DNA of 64,000 bases from Alphaproteobacteria bacterium (GCA_021775955.1 JAJFGU010000004.1:310001-374000); one strand, 5' to 3'. Shown: positions 52,139 through 62,284, numbered from the stretch's first letter. Notes: generated by a model from the sequence alone, not told the origin. Translations and numbers: made by a program.

Positions 52139-53590
52139 ATGGCACAGCTAACCAAAGGCAAAACGGGCGAGTGGGAAACGGTAATCGGCATGGAGGTCCA
52201 TGCGCAGGTCATCGCCGAGTCCAAGCTGTTTTCCGGCGCCTCGACCAAATTCGGGGCAGAGCCAAATTCACAGGTATCCCTTGTCGATGCCGCGATGCCG
52301 GGCATGCTCCCGGTGCTAAATGAACATGTCGTCGAGCAAGCCATTAAGACGGGCCTTGGGATCAATTCGCAAGTTAACAAACATTCCGTTTTCGCGCGGA
52401 AGAATTATTTCTATCCCGATTTGCCGCAGGGTTATCAAATTTCCCAGTTTGACCAGCCGATTGTCGGTGAAGGTACAATCGAGATTGACCTCAAAGACGG
52501 AACCGTCAAAGAAATCGGCATCACCCGTATGCATCTGGAGCAGGACGCGGGGAAATCCCTGCACGACCAACACCCAACCAAGTCTTACGTCGATTTGAAC
52601 CGCTCGGGCTGCGCGCTGATGGAAATTGTCTCCGAGCCGGACATACGCGGCCCAGAGGAAGCAGCCGCCTATATCTCCAAATTACGCATGATCCTGCGTT
52701 ATCTTGGCACCTGTGACGGCAATATGGATGAAGGCTCGATGCGCGCCGATGTGAATATCTCTGTGCGTAAGCCGGGGGCTGAGCTGGGGACAAGAGCGGA
52801 AATCAAGAATGTGAATTCGGTTAAAGCCGTACAGCAGTCCATTGATTTTGAGGTGCAGCGCCAAATTGAAATCCTCGAAGGCGGCGGCGAAATCAAACAG
52901 GAAACCCGCCTGTGGGACCCGGATAAGAATGAAACGCGCTCGATGCGTTCCAAAGAGGAAGCGCATGATTACCGTTATTTCCCCGATCCCGATTTGTTGC
53001 CGCTAGAGCTGTCCGATGAGCAGATCGAGCGCATCAGGAAAACCCTGCCGGAACTGCCAGATGAGAAGAAGCACCGCTTCATGGATGAATTCGGTCTGTC
53101 GGCCTATGATGCCAGCGTGTTGATCGCCGAGCGCCCGCGCGCCGATTATTATGAAACTGTAGCAAAAGACCGTGATGCCAAGCTGGCCGCCAACTGGGTG
53201 ATTAACGAGCTGCTCGGCATATTGAACAAGAACGACCAGGATATTGCGGATAGCCCCATCAGCGCTGAAAACCTCGGCGGGATGATTGGGTTGATCAGTG
53301 ACAATACGATATCGGGCAAAATCGCCAAGGATGTCTTTGCCGAGATGTATAAAAGCGGCAAGGATGCGGGTAGTATTGTCGAAGAAAAAGGCCTGAAACA
53401 GGTCACCGATACCGGCGCAATTGAGGCCATTGTCGATGAAGTTCTGGCCGAAAACCCGGATAATGTAGCGGCTTATAAGGGCGGAAAAGATAAATTATTC
53501 GGCTTTTTCGTCGGCCAGGTCATGAAAAAATCACAGGGCAAGGCCAACCCGGCCGCGGTCAATGAGCTTTTAAAACAAAAACTTTCTTGA
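52139..53590 (+). CDS. gatB: Asp/Glu-tRNA(Asn/Gln) amidotransferase subunit B
   Basis: GatB activates the mischarged tRNA for amidation. Motifs seen are [48 protein letters not shown] and [11 protein letters not shown]-like [15 protein letters not shown]. The C-terminal tail domain ends with [13 protein letters not shown], the YqeY-like helical domain. The 483 residues are full length. CGGAAAT precedes the start. Confidence 0.95.
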   Translation: MAQLTKGKTGEWETVIGMEVHAQVIAESKLFSGASTKFGAEPNSQVSLVDAAMPGMLPVLNEHVVEQAIKTGLGINSQVNKHSVFARKNYFYPDLPQGYQISQFDQPIVGEGTIEIDLKDGTVKEIGITRMHLEQDAGKSLHDQHPTKSYVDLNRSGCALMEIVSEPDIRGPEEAAAYISKLRMILRYLGTCDGNMDEGSMRADVNISVRKPGAELGTRAEIKNVNSVKAVQQSIDFEVQRQIEILEGGGEIKQETRLWDPDKNETRSMRSKEEAHDYRYFPDPDLLPLELSDEQIERIRKTLPELPDEKKHRFMDEFGLSAYDASVLIAERPRADYYETVAKDRDAKLAANWVINELLGILNKNDQDIADSPISAENLGGMIGLISDNTISGKIAKDVFAEMYKSGKDAGSIVEEKGLKQVTDTGAIEAIVDEVLAENPDNVAAYKGGKDKLFGFFVGQVMKKSQGKANPAAVNELLKQKLS

Positions 53591-53646
53591 TTTTTTCCTG
53601 AGCACCCACTATATGTTTTCATAATTTTTACAGCGGTTTATGGGCT

Positions 53647-54120
53647 ATGTCATCAGATACTTCAAATATGGTGGTTTTTCATGGAGAAGCCACATGCGCC
53701 ATTAACAAGAGATGGCAATTTATTTTTCCTCAAAATTTATGTTGGGGAGCGAACCCATCCTCTGCGACTTTTATGCAGCTTGGAAAGTATCCTGCCCTGA
53801 TGGGCTGTTTTACAGCATATACCCCTTTCAAGCCTGAAGATCTAAGGGCCATTTTTAGCCGTAAGGAGTTATTGGTCCTTTCGGCACACTCAGGGATGGC
53901 AGTAGTTGATGATAAACAACAGTTAGAAATTCCCAAACACCTTAGAGACACTCTGGCAGTAGATTTAAAAGACCCGGAACTATTTATAACAGGTCTAGGG
54001 GAAACCTTCCAAGTGTGGAGCCCAGAAAACTGGGGAATATATAAGGACGCCATACTTCAGGAAGAAAAAACAAGACTGGACAGAAAATACGGTTATTGGC
54101 TTGAATGGGCAAACGAATAG
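53647..54120 (+). CDS. MraZ/AbrB-like protein, divergent
   Basis: A 157-residue protein that shows two MraZ-type half-repeats. The first reads VFHGEATCAINKRWQFIFP (MraZ: DxKGRxxIP). The second reads VVDDKQQLEIPKHLRDTL and is followed by FITGLGETFQVWSPENW, which matches the MraZ pattern of a DxxxRxxIPxxLR strand and a vxGlxdxfEiW segment. It is not near the dcw division cluster and its base composition is AT-rich. A role as a DNA-binding regulator is inferred. Identity to MraZ by eye is low. Confidence 0.6.
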   Translation: MSSDTSNMVVFHGEATCAINKRWQFIFPQNLCWGANPSSATFMQLGKYPALMGCFTAYTPFKPEDLRAIFSRKELLVLSAHSGMAVVDDKQQLEIPKHLRDTLAVDLKDPELFITGLGETFQVWSPENWGIYKDAILQEEKTRLDRKYGYWLEWANE

Positions 54121-54189
54121 ACCTATACAAAACTCAAATATATAAAGTAAGCTTATCCTCAGGCGACAATCAAACCAGAGAACGCAATC

Positions 54190-54798
54190 ATGACACTCAT
54201 CAAAGGAGATCACGGGGCTTTAAACGTCACCCAGGAAGCGCGGCATCGTATTCTGGCCGGGCTGGGCTGGGACCCGGCGGGCAAGGCCGGGCTGGGCGGT
54301 AAAGTCGGCGCGGCGCTGGAGCGCAAGCAAACCCATCATGATCTCGACTTGTTCTGCTTCACGTTTGACTCGCATAACAATTTTATCAGCGAGGTGTCCG
54401 CCGATCATTCGATGAATATCGATCCCAGCGGCAAAATCTATCACAGCGGCGACAACGAAGAAGGCTTTGGCGAGGGCGATGACGAGCAGATATCGGTGGA
54501 GCTGAAAGAGCTCGACCCCAATATCTACCACATCCTTTTCACCGTCAAAATCCAGACCGGCCACAGCTTTGGTGAGGTCGCCGCCCCGGCGATGCGCCTG
54601 GCCGACGGGTTCAGCAATGATGACTTCCTGAAGGCCTCCATTGACGATGAGGACGGCCAGAATAAGGATATTTTTGTCTTCGCCCATACCTATCGCAGCG
54701 GCGGAGAGTGGCGGCTGCACCATGTCGGGGAATATCTGAGCACCGCGGATCACCAAAGCTGGCGCGAAGAGCTCAGCCGGTTTTTGACGGTGAAATGA
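54190..54798 (+). CDS. TerD-family (tellurium-resistance type) protein
   Basis: A 202-residue protein with the TerD domain: HDLDLFCFTFDSHNNFISE, HSGDNEEGFGEGDDEQISVELKELDP and RSGGEWRLHHVGEY are the signature segments. TerD proteins bind calcium and are linked to tellurite resistance and stress responses. It stands alone here, without other ter genes. Confidence 0.85.
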   Translation: MTLIKGDHGALNVTQEARHRILAGLGWDPAGKAGLGGKVGAALERKQTHHDLDLFCFTFDSHNNFISEVSADHSMNIDPSGKIYHSGDNEEGFGEGDDEQISVELKELDPNIYHILFTVKIQTGHSFGEVAAPAMRLADGFSNDDFLKASIDDEDGQNKDIFVFAHTYRSGGEWRLHHVGEYLSTADHQSWREELSRFLTVK

Positions 54799-54822
54799 CG
54801 CTTTTATGCTGTCAACCCCGTC

Positions 54823-54945
54823 ACCCCTCACCCACTGCGGCTATGGCGCTAACGCGCCGAGCCTCGTTACCCTCTCCCTGTGGGAGAGGGATGCGTAAGC
54901 TTAGCGAAGGCAACGCCTGAGCTTAGCTGGAGCTGGGTGAGGGGT
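54823..54945. repeat. 123-bp MITE-like element with 12-bp terminal inverted repeats
   Basis: ACCCCTCACCCA (54823-54834) and TGGGTGAGGGGT (54934-54945) are perfect terminal inverted repeats. Inner hairpins include CCCTCTCC...GGAGAGGG and AAGCTTAGCG...GCTTAGCT. The gap 54799-55118 holds this element and a structured stretch near 55021-55108, with no gene. Confidence 0.8.
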
Positions 54946-55020
54946 ATTTCCGATAAGTTGGTATCACTATAAAATATTGATTTACCTGCTGATGGCTGCT
55001 AACTCATACTGATCCGGAGA

Positions 55021-55108
55021 CTTGGCCCCGTTTGTGTAGCAAGCAAAACCTTTAATCGAGGCCAAGACGACGAACGATCCGGTCCGGGTTGGCCTGGGCG
55101 GCGGACCG
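55021..55108 (+). other. two-hairpin structured stretch upstream of tRNA-Ser
   Basis: CTTGGCC (55021-55027) pairs with GGCCAAG (55060-55066), and CGGTCCG (55080-55086) pairs with CGGACCG (55102-55108). The sequence GGAGACTTGGCC just at its left repeats the first 12 bases of tRNA-Ser. It could be a small RNA or a remnant; there is no T-tract. Confidence 0.35.
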
Positions 55109-55118
55109 CAATAAATAA

Positions 55119-55211
55119 GGAGACTTGGCCGAGTGGCTGAAGGCGCTCCCCTGCTAAGGGAGTATGGGGTTTATAGCTCCATCGAGGGTTCGAATCCCTC
55201 AGTCTCCGCCA
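55119..55211 (+). tRNA. tRNA-Ser (GCU)
   Basis: The acceptor stem GGAGACT pairs with AGTCTCC, discriminator G, and CCA is encoded. The anticodon loop is CTGCTAA, giving anticodon GCU. The extended variable arm (GTATGGGGTTTATAGCTCC region) is the serine type, and GGTTCGAATCC is the T-loop. Confidence 0.95.
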
Positions 55212-55245
55212 TTCTTTAAAAATAGCGCTCATATGAAACGGCAAA

Positions 55246-55701
55246 ATGCTCTTCGACTCTCTTGACCATTTGATTGAAAAAAACCTCGATACACGCCTTT
55301 CCGGCGGCCTTGCCTTTCTTAAAAACATTGCCCCGGATATAGAAATTGGCCGTCATGGGCTTGAAGGCCAGGCCTATGCCATGGTCGATGAATACGAGAC
55401 TGTGCCTGAAGATTCACATGAATTCGAAGCGCATAAGCAATATATCGATATCCAGATCCTGCTGCGCGGGGAAGAAACGATCCAGTGGCGCAATATCGAC
55501 CAAATGGAGCAACATAAGCCTTATGATGAGAAAGACGATTATTGGCTTTTCACGCCAAAGCCAAATGATTCAGGCGTGCAGAACCTGGTTATGAGCGCCG
55601 GGCTGGCGGCGGTTTTTTATCCATCCGATGGCCACAAGCCCGGTGTTATACACCACGCGGCGCAAAGCGTTAAAAAAGTAGTTGTGAAAGTTCCAGTTTA
55701 G
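55246..55701 (+). CDS. YhcH/YjgK/YiaL family protein
   Basis: A 151-residue cupin-fold protein. MVDEYETVPEDSHEFEAHKQYIDIQILLRG, then FYPSDGHKPGVIHHAAQSVKKVVVKVP shows the conserved His/Glu metal ligands of this family. Members act on sialic acids or related sugars (NanQ) or remain unassigned. No sugar-catabolism gene is adjacent. Confidence 0.87.
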   Translation: MLFDSLDHLIEKNLDTRLSGGLAFLKNIAPDIEIGRHGLEGQAYAMVDEYETVPEDSHEFEAHKQYIDIQILLRGEETIQWRNIDQMEQHKPYDEKDDYWLFTPKPNDSGVQNLVMSAGLAAVFYPSDGHKPGVIHHAAQSVKKVVVKVPV

Positions 55702-55771
55702 GCACTCAATATATGTTGACATAACGATCGTTGGTGTTGTATGTTGCCTTCCTAATATTAAAAATAATAAG

Positions 55772-56404
55772 ATGGACAAAATGAATTGCAGTGACCCTGA
55801 CATAAAACCTATAAAGGATGAGGATGCTTTAAAAGCTTATTTTGAAGGCCTTGTTCAACGTAATTTCTCAATCCAATCTTATGATTCAAGAGCGCTTCAT
55901 TGGCCCGATATACAGATATCTACATATGTAACAGAACTGCTGGCCCGCTTCATTAATACCAGCAACCTGTCTTATCTTACTGAGAAAAACCAGAACAACG
56001 AAGAACACCCTATTACCTCCTCAGTACATCTTTTGCAAGAAGCTGAATATAGCTATGCTAGGGGTGACTTCGACAGAGAAAAAGCCGCCCATAAAAGCCA
56101 TGCAGATTTAATCTTATTTATGGCTGGTCTGTTTCCTGAATACATGGCACGCCTGAAACTGGAAAATTATGCTAACACAGGAAACAACATACTAACTGGA
56201 AACAATTTAATTGACCATATGAAGGTAGGAAAGCGCTCATACGCAATACTTGCTGATGATTCCCTAGCGCCAGATACAACACTCCTTTTTGGAAAATTGT
56301 CGAATTGCTTTGAAGATTGTGTCGCGGGACTGAGCTTTGTAAAATCGGATATTGAAAGAAATCAAGGCGGGTTCAACCAAGACTCACACGCCCTTTCCGT
56401 TTGA
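55772..56404 (+). CDS. hypothetical protein, AT-rich gene
   Basis: A 210-residue soluble protein without recognisable motifs. It is acidic at the start (NCSDPDIKPIKDEDALKAYFEG) and helical after that, with FIGLFPEYMARLKLE-like FMAGLFPEYMARLKLEN in the middle. Its AT-rich composition contrasts with pepA next to it, suggesting acquisition. The function is unknown. Confidence 0.65.
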   Translation: MDKMNCSDPDIKPIKDEDALKAYFEGLVQRNFSIQSYDSRALHWPDIQISTYVTELLARFINTSNLSYLTEKNQNNEEHPITSSVHLLQEAEYSYARGDFDREKAAHKSHADLILFMAGLFPEYMARLKLENYANTGNNILTGNNLIDHMKVGKRSYAILADDSLAPDTTLLFGKLSNCFEDCVAGLSFVKSDIERNQGGFNQDSHALSV

Positions 56405-56461
56405 ACCCTGCATTTTCTTTGATATAGTTTCATTTAATCAAAGATAAGGCTGCTTTCCATT

Positions 56462-57886
56462 ATGACCGATCCCGTATTCGATGCCCCCAAATGCTTTTTG
56501 ACCAAAAAACGTAGCAACCACATCCCCGTCATTACCGTTTCAGAGAAGAAATACGCAAGCTGGCTCAAAGCCCAGCCCGCCCTTATCAAAAAACAAGTCA
56601 GCGAATCCGGCTTTCACCCCAAAGCGGGCCAGACTCTCATCGCGCGTAATGCCAAAGGTGGCGTCGACAAAATCTTTGCCGGGGTGCGTGACACGATTTC
56701 AGTTTACGATCTAGCCGTCACCGCCGAATCACTTTCAAGGCAGCTGTCGCAGGACTTCCTCAAAAAAACATCTTTTGAAATCAAAGCCGCCGGGCTGGGC
56801 AAAGAAGGATTGGTCAACGCTCATATCGGCTGGGGCTGGGCGTGCTATAAATTTGCCGCCTATAAGGACAACAAGAAAGAGCCGCCAAAACTGCTTTGGG
56901 CCAAAGGAGTCGAGCGCAAACGCGTTTCTTCTTACGTCGAAAGCGTGTGCATGCTGCGCAGCCTGATCAATACCCCGGCCAATGATCTTGGGCCGGAGGA
57001 GTTGGAAAAAGCGGCGCGCAAACTTGCAGGCAAACACAAAGCCACGATTAAAGTCGTCAAGGGCAAGGAGCTGAAAACCGGCTTTCCGATGGTGTTTGCG
57101 GTGGGCGATTCCTCACCCAGACGCCCGCGTTTAATCGATATCAAATGGGGGAACCCCAAACACCCGAAAGTGACCATTATCGGCAAGGGTGTGTGCTTTG
57201 ATACCGGCGGGCTCGATCTCAAACCATCACCGCATATGCGCCTGATGAAAAAAGATATGGGCGGCGCGGCCCATGCGCTGGGCGTTGCCAAGCTGGTGAT
57301 GGCGCTGAATTTGCCGATCCGGTTGCGGGTTCTGATCCCGGCGGTAGAAAATTCCGTCTCCGGCAAGGCGTTTCGCCCCGGCGATGTCTTCACCAGCCGC
57401 AAAGGCATTACAATTGAAAACACCAATACCGATGCCGAAGGGCGGCTGATCCTGACCGATGCGCTGACACTGGCCAGCGAGGAAAAGCCGGATTTAATTA
57501 TCGACTACGCCACCCTGACCGGCTCGGCGCGGGCGGCGCTCGGCCCCGATGTGCCGGCGTTTTTCAGCAACAACGACAAGCTGGCCGATACGCTGCAAAA
57601 GCTCTCGATCAAGGCCGAAGATCCGCTCTGGGCGATGCCGCTCTGGCAGCCCTATAAAAAATACATCGAAAGCCCGATCGCCGATCTACTCAACAGCGCC
57701 GGGGTTCCGGGTGATTTAATTTTCAGCGCATTATTCCTGCAGCAGTTTCTGGTCGGCAAGCCGGACTGGCTGCATCTCGATGTTTATGCCTGGGAACAAA
57801 TGGGGCGACCCGGACGACCCAAAGGTGCCAGCGATACCGGCATGCGCGCGATCTTCGCTCTGCTCGAGGAGCGGTATGGCAAGTGA
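56462..57886 (+). CDS. leucyl aminopeptidase family protein (M17)
   Basis: A 474-residue M17 metalloaminopeptidase. The catalytic region has VTIIGKGVCFDTGGLDLKPSP, then MKKDMGGAAHALGVAKL, and the signature ENTNTDAEGRLILTDAL with metal-binding Asp and Glu and the catalytic Arg. TLTGSARAALGPD follows. It releases N-terminal residues from peptides in the cytoplasm. The stop overlaps the start of the C40 peptidase gene by 11 bases, a conserved alphaproteobacterial pairing. Confidence 0.93.
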   Translation: MTDPVFDAPKCFLTKKRSNHIPVITVSEKKYASWLKAQPALIKKQVSESGFHPKAGQTLIARNAKGGVDKIFAGVRDTISVYDLAVTAESLSRQLSQDFLKKTSFEIKAAGLGKEGLVNAHIGWGWACYKFAAYKDNKKEPPKLLWAKGVERKRVSSYVESVCMLRSLINTPANDLGPEELEKAARKLAGKHKATIKVVKGKELKTGFPMVFAVGDSSPRRPRLIDIKWGNPKHPKVTIIGKGVCFDTGGLDLKPSPHMRLMKKDMGGAAHALGVAKLVMALNLPIRLRVLIPAVENSVSGKAFRPGDVFTSRKGITIENTNTDAEGRLILTDALTLASEEKPDLIIDYATLTGSARAALGPDVPAFFSNNDKLADTLQKLSIKAEDPLWAMPLWQPYKKYIESPIADLLNSAGVPGDLIFSALFLQQFLVGKPDWLHLDVYAWEQMGRPGRPKGASDTGMRAIFALLEERYGK

Positions 57887-58637
57887 GATATACAGCGTCA
57901 TAACGCCTGTCACCGATTTGCTGGACAATCCCGATAACGGCTTAAAAATCGGCGCACGCGACTCCCAATTGTTATTCGGTGAGAGCGTTGAAATCCTTCA
58001 AGAGCCAGAGAGGAGAGAAGGTTTTAGTTATATAAAATCAAAAACAGATGGGTACCAAGGGTTTGTACAAACGCCTCACCTGTCACTTTCTAAAACAGAT
58101 CCCACCCATTTCATCGACAGGACTTGGGCGCATATTTACCCGGAACCTTCCTTTAAGACACGGCCCGTTATGGGTCTTGGATTTATGTCACGCCTGACAG
58201 CCGGAAAAAACGAAAATGGGTTTGCCGAGATTTCTGGCCATGGCTGGGTTTTTGAAGATCATATAAACCCCCTCTCCAGCCTCACAACTGAAACTGATTG
58301 TGTTGAAACCGCGCTCACCTTTCTCAGCTGCCCTTATCTCTATGGAGGTCGCAGCGCGCAGGGTCTTGATTGCTCGGCACTGGTGCAGCTATCCCTTTTA
58401 AGGTCCGGCATCCCCTGCCCGCGTGACAGCGACCAGCAAATTGATCTTGGAGAATCTGTAGAGAAAAACGACATAAAACGCGGCGATCTCGTTTTTTTCA
58501 AAGGCCATGTTGGAATCATGACGGACCCTGAAAACATCCTCAACGCAACGTCAAGAACCATGGATGTACGAATTGAAAAACTGAACGATCTTGAAAATCT
58601 CTATAGCGGGATTACCGGTTTGCGCCGACTCATTTGA
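57876..58637 (+). CDS. NlpC/P60 (C40) peptidase with SH3 domains
   Basis: About 253 residues. Residues 1-135 are two SH3-like segments (YSVITPVTDLLDNPDNG, EISGHGWVFEDHI). The C40 domain contains the catalytic Cys in GLDCSALVQLSLL and His in DLVFFKGHVGIMTD. Such enzymes cut gamma-D-Glu-diamino-acid bonds of peptidoglycan peptides. No signal peptide is visible, so the protein may recycle cytoplasmic muropeptides. The ATG at 57876, inside the pepA end, is preferred over an upstream 57780 start. Confidence 0.88.
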   Translation: MASEIYSVITPVTDLLDNPDNGLKIGARDSQLLFGESVEILQEPERREGFSYIKSKTDGYQGFVQTPHLSLSKTDPTHFIDRTWAHIYPEPSFKTRPVMGLGFMSRLTAGKNENGFAEISGHGWVFEDHINPLSSLTTETDCVETALTFLSCPYLYGGRSAQGLDCSALVQLSLLRSGIPCPRDSDQQIDLGESVEKNDIKRGDLVFFKGHVGIMTDPENILNATSRTMDVRIEKLNDLENLYSGITGLRRLI

Positions 58638-58651
58638 CTATGGGGGCCTGA

Positions 58652-59332
58652 TCATTCCACCGGGAAAAGCGGCACAGATTCCGGCGGAGAAGACGGCTCC
58701 TGCTGTGGCGTTAGCTGGCGAACACTCATCAAATCACCCTTACCGCCCCCGTCTCCTGAGGCCTCTCCTTCACCCACCGGTTTCGGCAGTCCGTATTCGG
58801 GGTAATACACATCGTCTTCGGTTTCAAACTCCCGGCGCTTCAGTTCAATTTCAGGCGCATGACGATCGGCATTCATACGCGGCTGGCCGGGGCTGAATTC
58901 CTCTAGGTAATATTCTTCGGGTTGTTTGATATCGGGATTGTTATGCGCTGGCAACGGCATAGCCGTGGCGGGAATGCCGGTAAAATCAACTTCGATCAGC
59001 TCTGGATAGACAAACAGAGCATCCGAAAGATAGTCCCATGCAACCCCCGGTCCACCCAACAAAGTAATGGCCTCAATATCAGGTTCAACTTCAACGCTTT
59101 TACGGCGGTTGCCCGGCGCAAGGCAATTAACCACCAGTGTATCTTCGGATTTTCCGATCTTGACCGTCTGCGGCGGCCTGAATTTATACTTTAAACCACC
59201 CACATAAACGTAACAAACCGAGTTATGCGCCCCCGGCGTAACAACAGTAATATCCTGATCCGTCCGCTCTATGATATAGGCGCAGGACGTCAAAAGCAGA
59301 ACAAGTGATAAAAATGATAAACGAACAGGCAT
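58652..59332 (-). CDS. lipoprotein of unknown function
   Basis: About 226 residues starting MPVRLSFLSLVLLLTSC, a lipoprotein signal with lipobox LLTSC. A DUF2846-like segment follows: SVCYVYVGGLKYKFRPPQTVKIG and EDTLVVNCLAPGNRRKSVEVEPD, with VAWDYLSDALFVYPELIEVDFT after it. The last 90 residues are Pro/Glu/Ser-rich. An upstream start at 59374 would place 14 extra residues before the signal. The lipid anchor would place it at the outer or inner membrane. Confidence 0.75.
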   Translation of the reverse strand: MPVRLSFLSLVLLLTSCAYIIERTDQDITVVTPGAHNSVCYVYVGGLKYKFRPPQTVKIGKSEDTLVVNCLAPGNRRKSVEVEPDIEAITLLGGPGVAWDYLSDALFVYPELIEVDFTGIPATAMPLPAHNNPDIKQPEEYYLEEFSPGQPRMNADRHAPEIELKRREFETEDDVYYPEYGLPKPVGEGEASGDGGGKGDLMSVRQLTPQQEPSSPPESVPLFPVE

Positions 59333-59425
59333 AGGATTATGAACGGCCTTGGGAGGGAAATTAAGTACCTGCATTTAATTTACCGGAAAACCGGGGCCCA
59401 GGCAATATAAAGTGGGTTTTAACCA

Positions 59426-62056
59426 CTAAGCGACAGATTTACTTGATTTCTTCTTATCATCGTTATTGGCTTCTTTGGTGACTTTGAAGTCCAGCGCACT
59501 GCCCTTGGCAGAAACGGAGACGCTGGCGCCATCAGAAATATCGCCCTGCAGAATCATTTCAGCCAGCTTGTTTTGCAGGTGATTCTGTATGACGCGCTTT
59601 AAAGGCCGCGCACCATAGGCCGGATCGTACCCCTGATCCGCCAGCCAGGTTTTGGCTTTGTCATCAAGCTTGAGATTGACATGACGATCCGCCAGTAATT
59701 TATGCAGATAACCAAGCTGAATATCGACAATCCCCGCCATTTGCTCACGGTTCAAGCGGCGGAACAGCAAGATATCATCAAGGCGATTGAGAAATTCCGG
59801 CCTGAACGCGGCGCGCACCGCATTCATGACATCTTCACGCACCTCCTCAACATCAGCGCCGTCTTTTTGTGCCACCAGATGCTCCGCGCCGAGATTGGAC
59901 GTCATAATCAAAACGCAATTGGAAAAATCAACCGTGCGTCCCTGCCCGTCTGTCAGGCGACCATCATCAAGAACCTGAAGCAATACATTGAACACATCGG
60001 GGTGGGCTTTTTCGATCTCGTCAAACAAAACAACTTGGTAAGGTCTTCGGCGCACGGATTCGGTCAGCGCCCCACCCTCTTCATAACCGACATAGCCCGG
60101 CGGCGCACCGATGAGACGGGCGACAGAATGTTTTTCCATGTATTCGGACATATCCATACGCACCATCGCGCTATCATCATCAAACATAAATTCAGCCAAA
60201 GCTTTAGTGAGCTCGGTCTTGCCAACCCCGGTCGGGCCGAGAAATAAAAATGAACCGATGGGGCGACGCGCATCCTGCAACCCCGCGCGCGATCTGCGAA
60301 TCGCATCAGCGACAGATTTCACCGCTTCGTCCTGACCGACAACGCGCTGCGCAATTTTATCTTCCATCTGCAGAAGCTTTTCGCGCTCACCTTCGAGCAT
60401 TTTATCAACCGGAATGCCGGTCCATTTGCTGACGATTCCGGCGATGTCATCTTCGGTCACCTCTTCGTTGATCAGATGAGAATCGCTGCCTTCACCTTCG
60501 GCGGCCTCTTCGAGTTTTTTCTCCAGCTCGGGAACCAACCCGTATTTAAGCTCACTGGCACGCGCCCAGTTGCCTTCGCGCTCCGCTTGATCCAGCTCCA
60601 CGCGAGCCTTGTCGAGCTCTTCCGTCACCTTCTGACCTGAATTTAATTTTTCCTTTTCCGCCCTCCATTGTGCGGTGAGGTCGGCGGATCTTGATTCGAG
60701 ATCACTCAGCTCACCCTCCAGCTTTTTCAAACGCTCTTTCGACGCCTTGTCCGATTCTTTTTTCAACGCCTCACGCTCAATCTTCAACTGAATGATGCGG
60801 CGATCAAGCTCGTCGATTTCTTCGGGCTTGGAATCGACCTGCATCCGGAGGCGTGAGGACGCCTCATCCATCAGATCAATTGCTTTATCGGGCAAAAAAC
60901 GATCGGTGATATAGCGGTTGGATAACGTCGCCGCCGAAACAATCGCCGTGTCGGTAATGCGCACGCCGTGATGCAGCTCGTATTTTTCCTTGAGGCCGCG
61001 CAAAATTGAAATGGTGTCCTCGACACTCGGCTCAGCCACAAAAACTGGCTGGAAACGCCGCGCCAGTGCCGCATCTTTTTCAATATGCTTGCGGTATTCA
61101 TCCAATGTCGTGGCGCCGACCATACGCAGCTCGCCCCTGGCCAAAGCGGGTTTGAGCATATTCCCGGCATCCATAGAGCCTTCGGCCTTGCCGGCGCCGA
61201 CCAATGTGTGAAGTTCATCAAGAAAGAGAACAATTTCACCGGCGGCCGTTTTGACCTCATCGAGCACGGCCTTGAGACGCTCCTCAAATTCACCGCGAAA
61301 CTTCGCCCCGGCTAGCAGCGCACCCAGATCGAGCGACATCAGGCGCTTGCCTTTCAGGCTTTCCGGTACGTCGCCATTGACGATACGCAGGGCCAACCCT
61401 TCAATGATCGCGGTTTTACCAACCCCTGGCTCCCCGATTAGCACGGGATTATTCTTGGTACGGCGCGAAAGCACCTGCACGGCGCGGCGGATTTCCTCAT
61501 CACGGCCGATTACAGGGTCTAATTTACCCTCGCGCGCAGCGGCGGTGAGGTCATGGGCGTATTTGTTGAGCGCGTCGAACTGGTCCTCGGCAGTGGCGTT
61601 ATCAGCAGTGCGTCCCTTGCGAACATCATTGATGGCCTGGTTGAGATCTTTATCGCTGACTTTGGCCCCTTCAAGGGTACCGGCAATATCGGTCTTTTTG
61701 GCCATGATCATGGCCTGTAAAATCCGCTCGGCTGTCACGAATCTATCGCCGGATTTCTCCGCTATATTCAAAGCGTTATCCATGATTTTTGCGACGTCAC
61801 TTGAAAGGCGAAGCTGACCTGCTCCCGGCCCCTCGACAGACGGGAATTTGGCAATCGCCGCTTCCAGATCACCCTTAAGCCGCGCAGCATCACCACCGGC
61901 GGACCGAACCAGCTTGACCGTAAGGCCATCTTCGTCTTCGAGCATGACTTTGAGCAGATGCTCAGGCTCCAAAGACTGGTGGTTCAAACGCATCGCCAAT
62001 GTCTGGGCATGCTGCAGGAAACCCTTTGATTTTTCCGTTAACTTGTCAAAATCCAT
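59426..62056 (-). CDS. clpB: ATP-dependent chaperone ClpB
   Basis: ClpB is the disaggregase that works with DnaK. The Clp-N domain lies at residues 1-145. AAA1 has Walker [14 protein letters not shown] near residue 209, the coiled-coil M-domain spans about 400-530, and AAA2 has [14 protein letters not shown] near residue 605. [31 protein letters not shown] and the C-terminal [11 protein letters not shown] are typical. At 876 residues it is full length. Confidence 0.97.
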   Translation of the reverse strand: MDFDKLTEKSKGFLQHAQTLAMRLNHQSLEPEHLLKVMLEDEDGLTVKLVRSAGGDAARLKGDLEAAIAKFPSVEGPGAGQLRLSSDVAKIMDNALNIAEKSGDRFVTAERILQAMIMAKKTDIAGTLEGAKVSDKDLNQAINDVRKGRTADNATAEDQFDALNKYAHDLTAAAREGKLDPVIGRDEEIRRAVQVLSRRTKNNPVLIGEPGVGKTAIIEGLALRIVNGDVPESLKGKRLMSLDLGALLAGAKFRGEFEERLKAVLDEVKTAAGEIVLFLDELHTLVGAGKAEGSMDAGNMLKPALARGELRMVGATTLDEYRKHIEKDAALARRFQPVFVAEPSVEDTISILRGLKEKYELHHGVRITDTAIVSAATLSNRYITDRFLPDKAIDLMDEASSRLRMQVDSKPEEIDELDRRIIQLKIEREALKKESDKASKERLKKLEGELSDLESRSADLTAQWRAEKEKLNSGQKVTEELDKARVELDQAEREGNWARASELKYGLVPELEKKLEEAAEGEGSDSHLINEEVTEDDIAGIVSKWTGIPVDKMLEGEREKLLQMEDKIAQRVVGQDEAVKSVADAIRRSRAGLQDARRPIGSFLFLGPTGVGKTELTKALAEFMFDDDSAMVRMDMSEYMEKHSVARLIGAPPGYVGYEEGGALTESVRRRPYQVVLFDEIEKAHPDVFNVLLQVLDDGRLTDGQGRTVDFSNCVLIMTSNLGAEHLVAQKDGADVEEVREDVMNAVRAAFRPEFLNRLDDILLFRRLNREQMAGIVDIQLGYLHKLLADRHVNLKLDDKAKTWLADQGYDPAYGARPLKRVIQNHLQNKLAEMILQGDISDGASVSVSAKGSALDFKVTKEANNDDKKKSSKSVA

Positions 62057-62111
62057 GAAATATTCCTTTAATATTCATATAGTTATATTTTACCATGAAG
62101 ACCACCTCAAT

Positions 62112-62177
62112 GTCATTCCTGCGAAAGCAGGAATCTCGTAGATTCAATCACCATACCCCCGCTTTCGCGAGGATGAC
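62112..62177. repeat. palindromic element upstream of clpB
   Basis: GTCATTCCTGCGAAAGCAGGAAT on the left and CCCCCGCTTTCGCGAGGATGAC on the right. It has the same GTCAT...ATGAC frame as the element inside trmB. Confidence 0.85.
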
Positions 62178-62218
62178 AGCAGAGGGTAATAAATATGGGT
62201 CTTTGGGGCTTTTTGACA

Positions 62219-62245
62219 AGAAAAAAGGCGGAAAAAATCCGCCTT
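62219..62245 (-). terminator. terminator after the DUF4167 gene
   Basis: On the minus strand AAGGCGGA and TCCGCCTT form an 8-base stem with a short T-rich loop, followed by a run of Ts. It lies about 40 bases past the DUF4167 stop. Confidence 0.8.
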
Positions 62246-62284
62246 ACATCCTTTTAGCTCGTTAATAGCCGCTAACAGAAAGTC

